Of a stretch of 36,236 bases of DNA, positions 25,367 through 33,611 are shown piece after piece. Each line of letters starts with the position of its first letter. Positions within the stretch are counted from its first letter, which is position 1. The notes under the pieces were generated by a model. It made no database searches. It was not told where the DNA came from and saw nothing but the letters and a program-made list of their open reading frames with translations. Made by a program: the position numbers and the translations under genes. Source of the stretch: Lachnospiraceae bacterium (GTDB lineage: Bacteria > Bacillota > Clostridia > Lachnospirales > Lachnospiraceae); contig JAGPFR010000024.1 of the NCBI GenBank assembly GCA_018056425.1, positions 1 through 36,236 of the forward strand, read 5' to 3'.

Positions 25367-26332
25367 ATGGAATTACAAAATGTAGTAGTTATCGGCGGCG
25401 GGGTGCTGGGAACACAGATCGGACTTATGTGTGCCTATACCGGACACAAGGTTACTTTCTGGCTTAGAAGCGAAAGCTCCATAGGAAGAACCACTCCCAA
25501 AATTGAGAGATATTCAGGTTTGATGCTTCAGGATCTGGAAGCAGCCAAGGCACTCATTCCCAATCCTGTCGGAAAGATGTTGTATCCCAGAGGAATGATC
25601 AAAGCATGGGACGGCATCACGGAAGAGAAGATAGATGAGCTTCTCAAGACCGGTAAGGAAAATCTCAAGAATAACATCACCATCGAACTCGATATGGCAA
25701 AGGCTCTTGCAGATGCAGATATTGTTATCGAGTCAATGTCGGAAGATCCCGATGCCAAGATTGCTTGTTATGAGCAGATGAAGGATCTTCTTCCTGAGAA
25801 AACAATTCTCGTAACCAATTCATCAACAATGCTTCCCAGCAGATTTGCTCAGCATACCGGAAGACCTGAGAAATATCTTTCACTTCACTTTGCAAACACC
25901 ATTTGGAAGAACAACACCGCAGAGGTAATGGGACATCCCGGAACCGATCAGGCAGTTTATGATAAGGTTGTTGCTTTTGCTGCGGATATCAATATGGTTC
26001 CTCTTAAGCTTCACAAGGAGCAGCCCGGATATATCCTTAACTCCATGCTGGTTCCTTTCTTAAGCGCCGCACAGGAACTGTGGGCTAACGAAGTAGCGGA
26101 TCCCGAAACTATCGATCTTACCTGGAAGCTGGCAACAAGCGCACCTGCAGGACCTTTCCAGATCCTTGATATAGTAGGGCTTGAGACCGCTTATAACATT
26201 CACATCATGAAGCCGGAATCAAAGGTTGAGGGAACTCTTGAAAATAAGATCTGTACTCTTCTGAAAGAGAAGATCGACAAGGGTGAGACCGGTGTTAATG
26301 CAGGTAAAGGTTTCTACAATTATAAGAAATAA
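25367..26332 (+). CDS. 3-hydroxyacyl-CoA dehydrogenase family protein
   Basis: 321 aa from ATG 25367 with GGAGGT 5 nt upstream; an in-frame TTG at 25355 overlaps that ribosome site and is rejected. The N-terminal Rossmann domain has VVVIGGGVLGTQIG. The catalytic region includes SNSSTMLPS, LHFANTIWKNNTAEV and the C-terminal dimer domain PGYILNSMLVPFLSAAQEL. These fit NAD-dependent L-3-hydroxyacyl-CoA dehydrogenases such as 3-hydroxybutyryl-CoA dehydrogenase of butyrate synthesis. The active-site HFFNP-type motif is changed to HFANT, so it may be a divergent paralogue acting on another 3-hydroxy acid. Single gene with own promoter and terminator. Confidence 0.85.
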   Translation: MELQNVVVIGGGVLGTQIGLMCAYTGHKVTFWLRSESSIGRTTPKIERYSGLMLQDLEAAKALIPNPVGKMLYPRGMIKAWDGITEEKIDELLKTGKENLKNNITIELDMAKALADADIVIESMSEDPDAKIACYEQMKDLLPEKTILVTNSSTMLPSRFAQHTGRPEKYLSLHFANTIWKNNTAEVMGHPGTDQAVYDKVVAFAADINMVPLKLHKEQPGYILNSMLVPFLSAAQELWANEVADPETIDLTWKLATSAPAGPFQILDIVGLETAYNIHIMKPESKVEGTLENKICTLLKEKIDKGETGVNAGKGFYNYKK

Positions 26333-26350
26333 TATTTTACATGATATAAG

Positions 26351-26382
26351 AAAAGTGCCCGCATCTTGCGGGCACTTTTTTG
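26351..26382 (+). terminator. Bidirectional terminator after the dehydrogenase
   Basis: A perfect 13-bp stem (26351-26363 with 26367-26379), 3-nt loop, six T. The leading A run makes it work for the minus-strand remnant at 26396 too. Confidence 0.92.
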
Positions 26383-26395
26383 TATGTTTTGTTTG

Positions 26396-26515
26396 TTATC
26401 TGAAAAATGCCATTCCGTAGATCTTACCGCTATCATCTGTAAGAGGCTCGTAAGCAATGTAATATTTTTCACCGTTTTTTATTATTCCCGGGAAATAAGT
26501 ATTGCAGCAATACCT
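26396..26515 (-). pseudogene. 3' remnant of a Cache-type sensor gene
   Basis: The minus-strand frame reads NGEKYYIAYEPLTDDSGKIY then GMAFFR and stop at 26396-26398. This is the strand pattern of Cache sensing domains of chemoreceptors and sensor kinases (GxxYY..YEPL.D..G..xG). Upstream the frame meets a stop near 26550 with no Met or ribosome site. Only the tail end of a gene survives, abutting the terminator that would have served it. Confidence 0.5.
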
Positions 26516-26523
26516 AAACCATG

Positions 26524-26529
26524 TATAAT
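26524..26529 (+). promoter_or_regulatory. Candidate -10 box for the NUDIX gene
   Basis: A consensus TATAAT at 26524-26529, 47 bp before the start codon; the -35 region is weak (TTGCAG, 16-bp spacer). Confidence 0.35.
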
Positions 26530-26575
26530 TATTTTTATAAAGAAACTAAACATCATTTTTCTGAGAGAAGAGATT

Positions 26576-27394
26576 ATGAATAATAAGAAAAACAAAGACG
26601 GATTAACGGAAAAGCAATTCTTAAAACAGTACAATCTCGGCAATTACAAGAGACCTTCGGTTACAACGGATATATTGATAATAGGAGCGGGAGAGAAACA
26701 TTCCGGACTCAAACTCCTGCTTATCAAAAGAGGCAATCACCCTTACATGGATTGCTGGGCACTTCCCGGAGGGTTTATCGAGGAGAATGAAACCGCATAT
26801 CAGGCAGCCGCAAGGGAGCTTGAAGAGGAGACAGGGCTAAAGGGTATCTACCTGGATCAGATATATACATTTACCAAACCCGGAAGAGATCCCAGAACCT
26901 GGGTTATGAGTATCGCATACCTTGCTCTGGTTCCGAGGCTTGAAGAGGTAAAGGGGCTTGATGATGCCAAGGATGCCGCATGGTTTGATATGGAGTTTGG
27001 CGATTCGGAGATAATCCTCACAAACAGTGACAGAAATGTGAGAATCGTATACGGTCTGAAAAAAGAAAACTTCCGAAACGGTGCCGTCAGATATGAAAAC
27101 TATATTCCCACGCTTAAGAGCGAGGAGAGACTTGCCTTCGATCATGTGGAGATCCTGATCGAAGCCATGAAGAAACTAAGGGAACAGATCTTCTATAACA
27201 ATCAGGCCTTCTGTCTTGTTGACGAAACATTTACTTTACCGGAATTGCAGTCTGTATATGAAGCTGTTTTAAACCGCCAGCTTTACAAGAAAAGCTTCCG
27301 CGACATGATCAGCGACAGGATAGAAGAAACGGGGAAAGAGAAAAGGTCTGACGTCAAAGGCGGAAGGCTCAGCAAGGAGTATAAGCTTAAATGA
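26576..27394 (+). CDS. NUDIX hydrolase with NrtR-like winged-helix C-terminus
   Basis: 272 aa from ATG 26576; the longer frame to 26366 crosses the promoter and Cache remnant and is rejected. The NUDIX box is GGFIEENETAYQAAARELEE followed by ETGL, all key Glu present, so hydrolysis of an ADP-ribose-like substrate is possible. The region after residue 180, FTLPELQSVYEAVLNRQL and onward to GGRLSKEYKL, resembles the DNA-binding domain of NrtR, the ADP-ribose-responsive repressor of NAD genes. No NAD gene is adjacent. It may be an enzyme, a regulator, or both. Confidence 0.82.
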   Translation: MNNKKNKDGLTEKQFLKQYNLGNYKRPSVTTDILIIGAGEKHSGLKLLLIKRGNHPYMDCWALPGGFIEENETAYQAAARELEEETGLKGIYLDQIYTFTKPGRDPRTWVMSIAYLALVPRLEEVKGLDDAKDAAWFDMEFGDSEIILTNSDRNVRIVYGLKKENFRNGAVRYENYIPTLKSEERLAFDHVEILIEAMKKLREQIFYNNQAFCLVDETFTLPELQSVYEAVLNRQLYKKSFRDMISDRIEETGKEKRSDVKGGRLSKEYKLK

Positions 27395-27469
27395 ACGCAA
27401 CGGATTCTGTGAGATGATGAAGACTATAGTGTGTCAGACTTTGGATTGATATTAGTGGAGAGTACGAAA

Positions 27470-28480
27470 ATGAAAAACATAGATAAGAAATTCAGGGTAT
27501 CTAAGAATAAGCGTAATACTTCTTTACTTGCACTGGGCGGATGTTTTATCCTGGGACTTTTTATCGGAAATGCAATATGGAATGTTGAAGTTAATCCTGT
27601 TCCTTGCGTGATCTTAGCGGCGGCGATCGCATTAATAGCATCATTACTCTGCATCATATTCGTTAAAGAATATTACATGTACATACATGAGGATGGATTC
27701 GAACTTGTAAAGGGTAAGAAGATAACGAAATATCCTTTTTCGGCTTTTGCAGGTTCTAATGTTACAAGGCATTACATGAACGGAATCTATACCGGAACAT
27801 CCCGCGAGATCAAGATCAAGGAAGCTTCGGGTAAGACCACGAACATAAATGCAAATAACCTGTCCAAGGGAAACTTTGCGGAGCTTGTAACATATCTCGG
27901 TCAGACAAGATTTACCGAGGCTCATGACATTGAGGCGACCGCCGAATATTTTAAGGACGGAATCGATTTTCAGATTCCAAATGAAAGCATTTTAAAAGCT
28001 AACAGGAAAAAAGTGCTGGGATGGGCTACTTTCGTAGTCTGCCTGGCAGCGCTCTTTACCGGAATGTTTGTGTACTATTTAGTAACTCGTTATGATTCCG
28101 CCACATTTTTTGTGATCATGCTTTTTGCCGGACTCGGAGCATTGGTAGAGCTTTTCCTGGAACTTATACCTGCGGCTGTCACATATCATAAGATGAAGAA
28201 CCTGCCTGATCGAATTCGCATAGATGAGTATTCGCTTACCATCGGAGACAGGACCTTCGGTACCGGCAGTATTCTTAATATCTTATTGGTGCCCACGGAC
28301 TATACAATACTTACAAGAGATTTTATCGTTATCACCAAAGATAATGAAAAGATCAAATATAACTTTGGAAAGAATGATCTCAAGGGAAAACTGACTTATC
28401 CCGCTTACGACAAACTTTGCAGCGCGATAGAAGTTTGGTGCATAGTAAATAAGGTCAACTTTATGCAGATTCTCGGATAA
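27470..28480 (+). CDS. Membrane protein with two PH-like domains
   Basis: 336 aa from ATG 27470 (GTGGAG 9 nt upstream). Two helices (about 20-60) precede a beta-rich cytoplasmic segment (EDGFELVKGKKITKYPFSAF); two more helices (about 175-230) precede a second similar segment (IDEYSLTIGDRTFGTGSI). The helices-then-beta-strand repeat resembles bacterial PH-domain (bPH) membrane proteins. No catalytic motif; function unknown. Isolated gene. Confidence 0.65.
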   Translation: MKNIDKKFRVSKNKRNTSLLALGGCFILGLFIGNAIWNVEVNPVPCVILAAAIALIASLLCIIFVKEYYMYIHEDGFELVKGKKITKYPFSAFAGSNVTRHYMNGIYTGTSREIKIKEASGKTTNINANNLSKGNFAELVTYLGQTRFTEAHDIEATAEYFKDGIDFQIPNESILKANRKKVLGWATFVVCLAALFTGMFVYYLVTRYDSATFFVIMLFAGLGALVELFLELIPAAVTYHKMKNLPDRIRIDEYSLTIGDRTFGTGSILNILLVPTDYTILTRDFIVITKDNEKIKYNFGKNDLKGKLTYPAYDKLCSAIEVWCIVNKVNFMQILG

Positions 28481-28524
28481 GCATCAAGAGATAATAGCAC
28501 TATTTACTTTTAGGAGGAAAACAG

Positions 28525-29784
28525 ATGTACAGACCTGAGGTTGCCCCTATGGGGTGGAACAGCTGGGATTGTTACGGAGCTGCCGTAACGGAAAAAGAAG
28601 TCAGACAAAATGCGGAATTTATGGCTGCTAATCTGAAGCAGTACGGCTGGAATTATGTAGTTGTAGACATTCAGTGGTATGAACCCGGAGCTACATCTCA
28701 TGAGTACAGACCCTTCGCGGATCTGTGTATGGATGAATACGGAAGACTTATTCCCGCACCGGGCAGATTTCCTTCTGCGGCTGACGGAAAAGGATTTGCT
28801 CCTTTGGCAGAGTATGTTCATTCACTCGGTCTTAAATTCGGCATCCATATTATGAGAGGAATTCCCCGTCAGGCGGTTCATAAGAACCTTCCCGTGCTCG
28901 GAACCGATAAAACTGCTCGTGATGCGGCCAGATTTAACAGCATCTGTATGTGGAATCCCGATATGTACGGAGCTAAAGCCGATGAAATCGGAAGAGCATA
29001 TTACGACTCCATTTTTAAACTCTATGCCGAGTGGGGCGTAGATTTCATAAAGTGTGATGACATATGCAGGGAACTTCCTCACGAAGAAGAGGAAATGAAG
29101 ATGCTCTCTGCTTCACTGAATGCTTGCGGAAGAGAGATGGTGCTTTCACTTTCTCCCGGACCTGCTCTTATAGAAAAGGCGGAGCTTTATAAGCAGGTTG
29201 CCAATATGTGGCGTATAACCGATGATTTCTGGGATGACTGGAAACTTCTGTATGCCATGTTTGAGCGCGCGGAAAAATGGAGTATACATGCGGGAGCCGG
29301 TCATTATCCCGATGCGGATATGCTGCCCATTGGTCCCATCAAGCAAGACTATGATAAGAACAACCGTACCGCATTTTCGGAGGATGAACAGATTACCATG
29401 ATGACTCTTTGGTCCATAATGCGTTCACCTCTTATTATCGGTGGTGAGATGACAGGGTTCGATGATTTTACCATGAAGCTTATCACCAATGAGGCTGTTC
29501 TTAAGATGCATGCCAATTCAAGAAATGCCCGTCAGATCTTTAGAAGAGATTTTGCGGGTAAAGAGTTCATTCTCTGGATGGCTGATGATTGCGAAGGTGG
29601 TAAATATCTGGCCGTGTTCAATGCATCGGATGAAAACGGATCGGCAGAATTTGGTCGTGAAGAACTGGAAGATATTTCAGAAGAAAGTAAAGCTACGGAG
29701 CTCTGGTCCGGAGAGCGCATATCCTTCGGAAATACCTTTACTGTAGATGTACCTGCTCATGGAGCTAAGGTCTTCCGTGTTTGA
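28525..29784 (+). CDS. Glycoside hydrolase family 27 (alpha-galactosidase type)
   Basis: 419 aa with a TIM barrel and C-terminal beta domain. N-terminal MGWNSWDCYG is the GH27/36 hallmark. FIKCDDIC matches the nucleophile motif YLKYDNC (Asp178) and WRITDDFWDDW matches the acid/base strand (Asp234). LWSIMRSPLIIGGEM and GKEFILWMADD also fit. No signal peptide, so it acts on imported alpha-galactosides, or on related alpha-linked substrates, as some GH27 enzymes use N-acetylgalactosamine or beta-L-arabinose linkages. AGGAGG precedes the ATG. Followed 16 bp later by the phospholipase-like gene. Confidence 0.88.
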   Translation: MYRPEVAPMGWNSWDCYGAAVTEKEVRQNAEFMAANLKQYGWNYVVVDIQWYEPGATSHEYRPFADLCMDEYGRLIPAPGRFPSAADGKGFAPLAEYVHSLGLKFGIHIMRGIPRQAVHKNLPVLGTDKTARDAARFNSICMWNPDMYGAKADEIGRAYYDSIFKLYAEWGVDFIKCDDICRELPHEEEEMKMLSASLNACGREMVLSLSPGPALIEKAELYKQVANMWRITDDFWDDWKLLYAMFERAEKWSIHAGAGHYPDADMLPIGPIKQDYDKNNRTAFSEDEQITMMTLWSIMRSPLIIGGEMTGFDDFTMKLITNEAVLKMHANSRNARQIFRRDFAGKEFILWMADDCEGGKYLAVFNASDENGSAEFGREELEDISEESKATELWSGERISFGNTFTVDVPAHGAKVFRV

Positions 29785-29800
29785 AAGAGAGGATTGACTT

Positions 29801-30478
29801 ATGGCGTCATGGATGGTTCACCTAAGAATAGCAGATGAGTTGCTTAAGCATATTGATAATATCGATGAAACCGCATTTGTCATGGGCAATATTGCACCTG
29901 ACAGCGGAGTTCCGAGCGAGGATTGGAAAGAATACTATCCGCCCAAGACCGTTTCACACTTTAAAACAAGATCCGACGATGAAACTTATTTTGATATAGA
30001 TGCATATTGCAGTAAATACTTTAATGAAGATCTGATCAAAGGCTATTCGCTCAAAGAGTATTCCTTTTTCCTCGGATACTATGTGCATCTTCTTACGGAT
30101 GTCAGATGGACGGAAACCGTATATGCGGATCTTCTGAAAAATCATCCGAAGGAATGTGCCGAAGATAAATATAAGCTCATCTGGTCCGCAAAGGCTGATT
30201 GGTATGATCTGGACTTCTTGTATCTTGAGCAGAATCCCGGATTTAAGGCGTTTTCCATATATGAGAATGCAGTCTGCTATGACAATGTTTTTATGGATCT
30301 TTTCAGCAGGGATGCTTTTGAAAACAGGCGGCAATATATATGCGGATTTTATCACAGTGACAATCATGGCGATCTGCACAGAGAGTATCATTACCTTACT
30401 CCCGAGCAGGCGGAAGACTTCGTTAAAACAACATCTCGCATGATCATGGATCAGGACAGCAGATTTTTTGACAGGTAA
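29801..30478 (+). CDS. Zinc-dependent phospholipase C-like protein
   Basis: 225 aa. MASWMVHLRIADELL, FVMGNIAPDSG and FFLGYYVHLLTDVRW provide the His and Asp residues that bind metal in the zinc-dependent phospholipase C family (His near 7, Asp near 34, His-x3-Asp near 95-99). No signal peptide, unlike secreted toxins; intracellular members are of unknown role. GAGAGGA precedes the ATG. Probably in a small transcript with GH27 and the ACT-domain gene. Confidence 0.8.
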   Translation: MASWMVHLRIADELLKHIDNIDETAFVMGNIAPDSGVPSEDWKEYYPPKTVSHFKTRSDDETYFDIDAYCSKYFNEDLIKGYSLKEYSFFLGYYVHLLTDVRWTETVYADLLKNHPKECAEDKYKLIWSAKADWYDLDFLYLEQNPGFKAFSIYENAVCYDNVFMDLFSRDAFENRRQYICGFYHSDNHGDLHREYHYLTPEQAEDFVKTTSRMIMDQDSRFFDR

Positions 30479-30497
30479 AGATGGGGTACTATTTGAA

Positions 30498-30863
30498 ATG
30501 GAATTAAAGAAGATAGATCATAATTTAACTGTATGTAAAGTTCAGAATGTTACTGATATAGATTTGAGCCGTGATTTCTATTTTGTCGGAAGGACGGACG
30601 AAGAAATCTCTCTTGTATGTAAAACGGAAGACACTCCGGATAATACATTGGAACGGGATGATGGCTGGCGTGCTTTTCGAATACAGGGAGTTTTGGATTT
30701 TTCGCTCATCGGGATCCTTTCGAAATTGTCGGGGATTCTTGCTGATAACGATATCGGGATTTTTGCGGTATCTACTTTCAATACCGACTATATACTTGTC
30801 AAAGAGTTTAATTATACAAAAGCTTTGTCCGTGTTATCGGATGCAGGGTATAAGATTGCCTGA
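30498..30863 (+). CDS. ACT-domain protein
   Basis: 121 aa from ATG 30498; a TTG at 30468 inside the previous gene is the alternative. The C-terminal half, FSLIGILSKLSGILADNDIG followed by IFAVSTFNTDYILV, is an ACT fold of the CASTOR/ACT_7 kind; the N-terminal half looks like a diverged ACT unit. Such small proteins are ligand-binding, often for amino acids. No fused enzyme, so the partner is unknown. Confidence 0.8.
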   Translation: MELKKIDHNLTVCKVQNVTDIDLSRDFYFVGRTDEEISLVCKTEDTPDNTLERDDGWRAFRIQGVLDFSLIGILSKLSGILADNDIGIFAVSTFNTDYILVKEFNYTKALSVLSDAGYKIA

Positions 30864-30906
30864 GTAAAACAGAATAGGAGAATCCGGAATATGAATTCAA
30901 TTTTGA

Positions 30907-31227
30907 TATCCACAGATTTCGTACTGTATTGTCGCAGAGGATGACGGTAGAGTGGTTGGAGCAGTCTGGACTCGGATTATGAATGATTACGGTCATGTTG
31001 ATGATGATACTCCGTCATTTGCCATATCTTTATACAAGGAATATCGCGGACAGGGCATAGGAACACAATTGATGAAGGATATGCTGGCGCTGCTCAAAAA
31101 AAAGGGCTATGAGAGAGCATCGTTGGCAGTACAAAAAGCCAATTATGCTGTCCGGATGTACGAGAAGGTCGGATTCAGGACTGCGGATGAGAATGACGAA
31201 GAGTTTATTATGGTGTGTGAATTATGA
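30907..31227 (+). pseudogene. 5'-truncated GNAT acetyltransferase
   Basis: The open frame from 30907 contains VVGAVWTRIMNDYGHVDDD and the acetyl-CoA site RGQGIGTQLM, ending GFRTADENDEEFIMVCEL. Intact relatives carry about 60 more N-terminal residues. A ribosome site and ATG at 30891 exist (AGGAG upstream), but that frame stops after 17 codons at 30942-30944, so the 5' end seems deleted and frame-shifted. A GTG at 30952 could make a 91-residue fragment. Its stop overlaps the next start as ATGA. Confidence 0.65.
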
Positions 31228-32195
31228 GAGTGATCAACTATTTTGATAGCGATAAACAGAGCCATTGGCTAAGTGAAATCAAAAGAGGCGATTGGGGAGC
31301 TGCCGGATTTCTGCATGAATTGCTGAGTAAGGAAACATTCTTTGATATTGCAGGTAAAAATTCAATCGTTCTGTTACTTACTGACGGTGATGAACTGATC
31401 TCATTTTGTACATATACCGAAAAGGATGATATTCAGCCTACAGAGCTTACTCCGTGGATGGGATTTGTTTATACTTTTCCGGAACATAGAGGGCATCATT
31501 ATGTCGGGCTCCTTATGGAAGAGATAGAAAGGCTTGCAATTAAAGACGGCGTGTCAGAAGTTTATATCTCTACAAACCATATCGGACTCTATGAGAAATA
31601 TAGCTGTGAGTTCAAAACTGAAATGAACGACATGAACGGGGAACCGTCCAGGGTATATGTGAAGAAGGTCCCGACCAATGAATTGCTGATTGAACTTAAG
31701 GATACGGAGTGGCCGTTTGAATATACGGATCACGACCGCCGGATAGCTAGGGCAATAGTGTTTGATGATGCAGGATACTTTTATTTTGTTCGTGCCGAAA
31801 GAGATGATGATTTTGGTAGAGCGACGTTGATAGAAACTTCCGGTGGCGGAGTCGAAGCCGGAGAGAATCTCGATTCGGCGATTAAACGTGAGCTGAAAGA
31901 GGAATTGGGAGCAGAGGTTGAGATCGTTTGCAAGATTGGTGTTGTCAGCGATTATTATAATCTGATCCATCGGCGCAATCTGAATAACTATTTCCTTTGT
32001 AAAATTGTTTCATTCGGGGATAAGCATCTGACTCGGGATGAGATAGAAGACTTCCATTTGTCAACTATAAAGCTGACCTATGAAGAATCACTTGCTGAAT
32101 ATGAAAAAAGACGGGAAACAAAGCTCGGAAGGCTGATTGCGAACAGAGAAATGCCTATACTTAAAAAAGCTAATGAAATTATGAGCAAACTTTGA
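31224..32195 (+). CDS. GNAT acetyltransferase-NUDIX hydrolase fusion
   Basis: 323 aa. Residues 1-150 are a GNAT domain (MGFVYTFPEHRGHHYVGLLM as acetyl-CoA loop, GLYEKYSCEF near its end). Residues 165-323 are a NUDIX domain whose box is SGGGVEAGENLDSAIKRELK followed by EELG. An acylating and a pyrophosphate-cleaving domain in one chain suggests detoxification or nucleotide-linked modification (inference). ATGA overlap couples it to the truncated GNAT, so translation may depend on residual reading of that fragment. Confidence 0.82.
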   Translation: MRVINYFDSDKQSHWLSEIKRGDWGAAGFLHELLSKETFFDIAGKNSIVLLLTDGDELISFCTYTEKDDIQPTELTPWMGFVYTFPEHRGHHYVGLLMEEIERLAIKDGVSEVYISTNHIGLYEKYSCEFKTEMNDMNGEPSRVYVKKVPTNELLIELKDTEWPFEYTDHDRRIARAIVFDDAGYFYFVRAERDDDFGRATLIETSGGGVEAGENLDSAIKRELKEELGAEVEIVCKIGVVSDYYNLIHRRNLNNYFLCKIVSFGDKHLTRDEIEDFHLSTIKLTYEESLAEYEKRRETKLGRLIANREMPILKKANEIMSKL

Positions 32196-32288
32196 GTATG
32201 GAATAACTTTCAATTTTATTCGCTATATCTTTGACTACATATTATTTATGATTTTTCTTGAAAAAGATTTTTAATTCGATTAGCCTTT

Positions 32289-32316
32289 TCTTAGGACGTC
32301 CGAATCTTTCCTAAGA
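32289..32316 (+). promoter_or_regulatory. Hairpin touching the ribosome site of the serine hydrolase gene
   Basis: Perfect 8-bp inverted repeat TCTTAGGA / TCCTAAGA (32289-32296 and 32309-32316); the right arm runs into GAGGAGG at 32315-32321. It could modulate translation or be a protein site. Confidence 0.4.
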
Positions 32317-32329
32317 GGAGGCTTTTATT

Positions 32330-33322
32330 TTGACTAAAGAACAACTACACAGGTACATTTCTGAGAACACCGGGAATGAAAGCAATATATGCCAGATTTA
32401 TGCCATTAAAGACAATGAGGTGGCACTTGATGATTGTTGGCATGGGTTCAAGACTCTAGATGCGATGAATGTCAATTCCGTGACGAAAGGTATTATGGCA
32501 TTACTGGCAGGGATTGCTTTGGACAGGGGATATATCAAAAAACTGGATCAAAAGGTTATGGATTTCTTCCCTGATTACACCGTAAAACGTGGGGAGAAAA
32601 CTATCTATGACGTTACAATAAGGCATATGCTCACAATGACAGCCCCGTATAAGGGTAAGTCAGAGCCATGGAAGAATGTATGTACTTCCCCGGACTTTAC
32701 GCTTGCAATCCTTGATTATCTTGGTGGTCGGAACGGAATTATCGGAGAATTCAGATACGCAACACTTGGCATTCAGATTCTTGCGGGGAGTATTGAGAGA
32801 GCAACGGGCGAAAAATGCATTGATTTTGCTAACAATAATCTGTTTGAACCACTTGAGCTTCCCAAGCGAATACCTCACGGAGCCAGTTCTAAAGAGGATC
32901 AATTTGATTTCTTTATGAATAAGAAACCCAGAAAATATGAGTGGTACGCTGACCCGCAGGGCGGTGTCACCGCAGGCTGGGGATTATGCATGTCGGCAAG
33001 AGACATGGCTGTGATAGGGGCGACGGTTTTAGGCAGTGGCCTATATAATGGGAAAAGAATTATCTCAGAAGAATATATAAAAGACATGCTGACACCACAT
33101 ATTAAGCTTGGTGAGCGCTTTGGCTTCATGAACTATGGATACTTATGGTATAAGCCTTACGATGACAAAGATGTATATGCGGCAATTGGTGACAGCGGAA
33201 ATATTATCTATGTAAACAAAGAGGAAAATGTATCGGTTGGAATGACAGGTACATTTAAGCCGAGAATCTTTGACAGAGTTGAATTTATTGAGCAAAAAGT
33301 ATTGCCTTCACTTAATGAGTGA
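32330..33322 (+). CDS. Serine hydrolase, beta-lactamase / class C esterase family
   Basis: 330 aa from a TTG start at 32330, GAGGAGG 8 nt upstream. SxxK motif SVTK (Ser50, Lys53), Tyr motif YAT (Tyr143), and a C-terminal GDSG in place of KTG/HxG. PQGGVTAGWGLCMSARDMA is typical of class C-related esterases and D-peptidases. No signal peptide is visible, so a cytoplasmic esterase or amidase is likelier than a periplasmic lactamase. Probably monocistronic. Confidence 0.85.
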   Translation: MTKEQLHRYISENTGNESNICQIYAIKDNEVALDDCWHGFKTLDAMNVNSVTKGIMALLAGIALDRGYIKKLDQKVMDFFPDYTVKRGEKTIYDVTIRHMLTMTAPYKGKSEPWKNVCTSPDFTLAILDYLGGRNGIIGEFRYATLGIQILAGSIERATGEKCIDFANNNLFEPLELPKRIPHGASSKEDQFDFFMNKKPRKYEWYADPQGGVTAGWGLCMSARDMAVIGATVLGSGLYNGKRIISEEYIKDMLTPHIKLGERFGFMNYGYLWYKPYDDKDVYAAIGDSGNIIYVNKEENVSVGMTGTFKPRIFDRVEFIEQKVLPSLNE

Positions 33323-33494
33323 TTGCCGATTATATTTGGAAGATAATCTTCCTATCGTGGGTGCGAGTAAGCAGGAGTGGTTTGCACCCAGAATGCAGCG
33401 GTGGCATAAGGAAAACCTGATTCCGTATGTGCAGGGAGAGCGCATTTATGCGGATGATTTTTATCTGTTACATGTGGCTGAAGATAAAATGTAA
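33315..33494 (+). CDS. Short ORF of unknown origin (59 codons), possible gene remnant
   Basis: ATG at 33315 overlaps the serine hydrolase stop by 8 bp. The peptide (for example GASKQEWFAPRMQRW, ADDFYLLHVAEDKM) looks like real protein with normal composition, resembling the tail of a larger domain, but I cannot name it. No separate ribosome site beyond possible coupling. Confidence 0.3.
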   Translation: MSDCRLYLEDNLPIVGASKQEWFAPRMQRWHKENLIPYVQGERIYADDFYLLHVAEDKM

Positions 33495-33532
33495 AATTCC
33501 ACTTCGTTCTTATTTGGAGGATAAGCGAAAAG

Positions 33533-33561
33533 TTGAAAATCTGCGGCGATTTGTATACAAT
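33533..33561 (+). promoter_or_regulatory. Promoter of the PAS-GGDEF gene
   Basis: TTGAAA (33533-33538), 17-bp spacer, TACAAT (33556-33561), 50 bp before the start codon. Confidence 0.6.
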
Positions 33562-33611
33562 ACCATCTGCAGCTGTTTTTTTAGCAAAGATCATAGGAAA
33601 GGTTGATACTT

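Noticed and set aside
26366-26575. N-terminal extension of the NUDIX protein
   Set aside because: Overlaps a terminator and antisense to the Cache remnant; the extension has no domain sequence.
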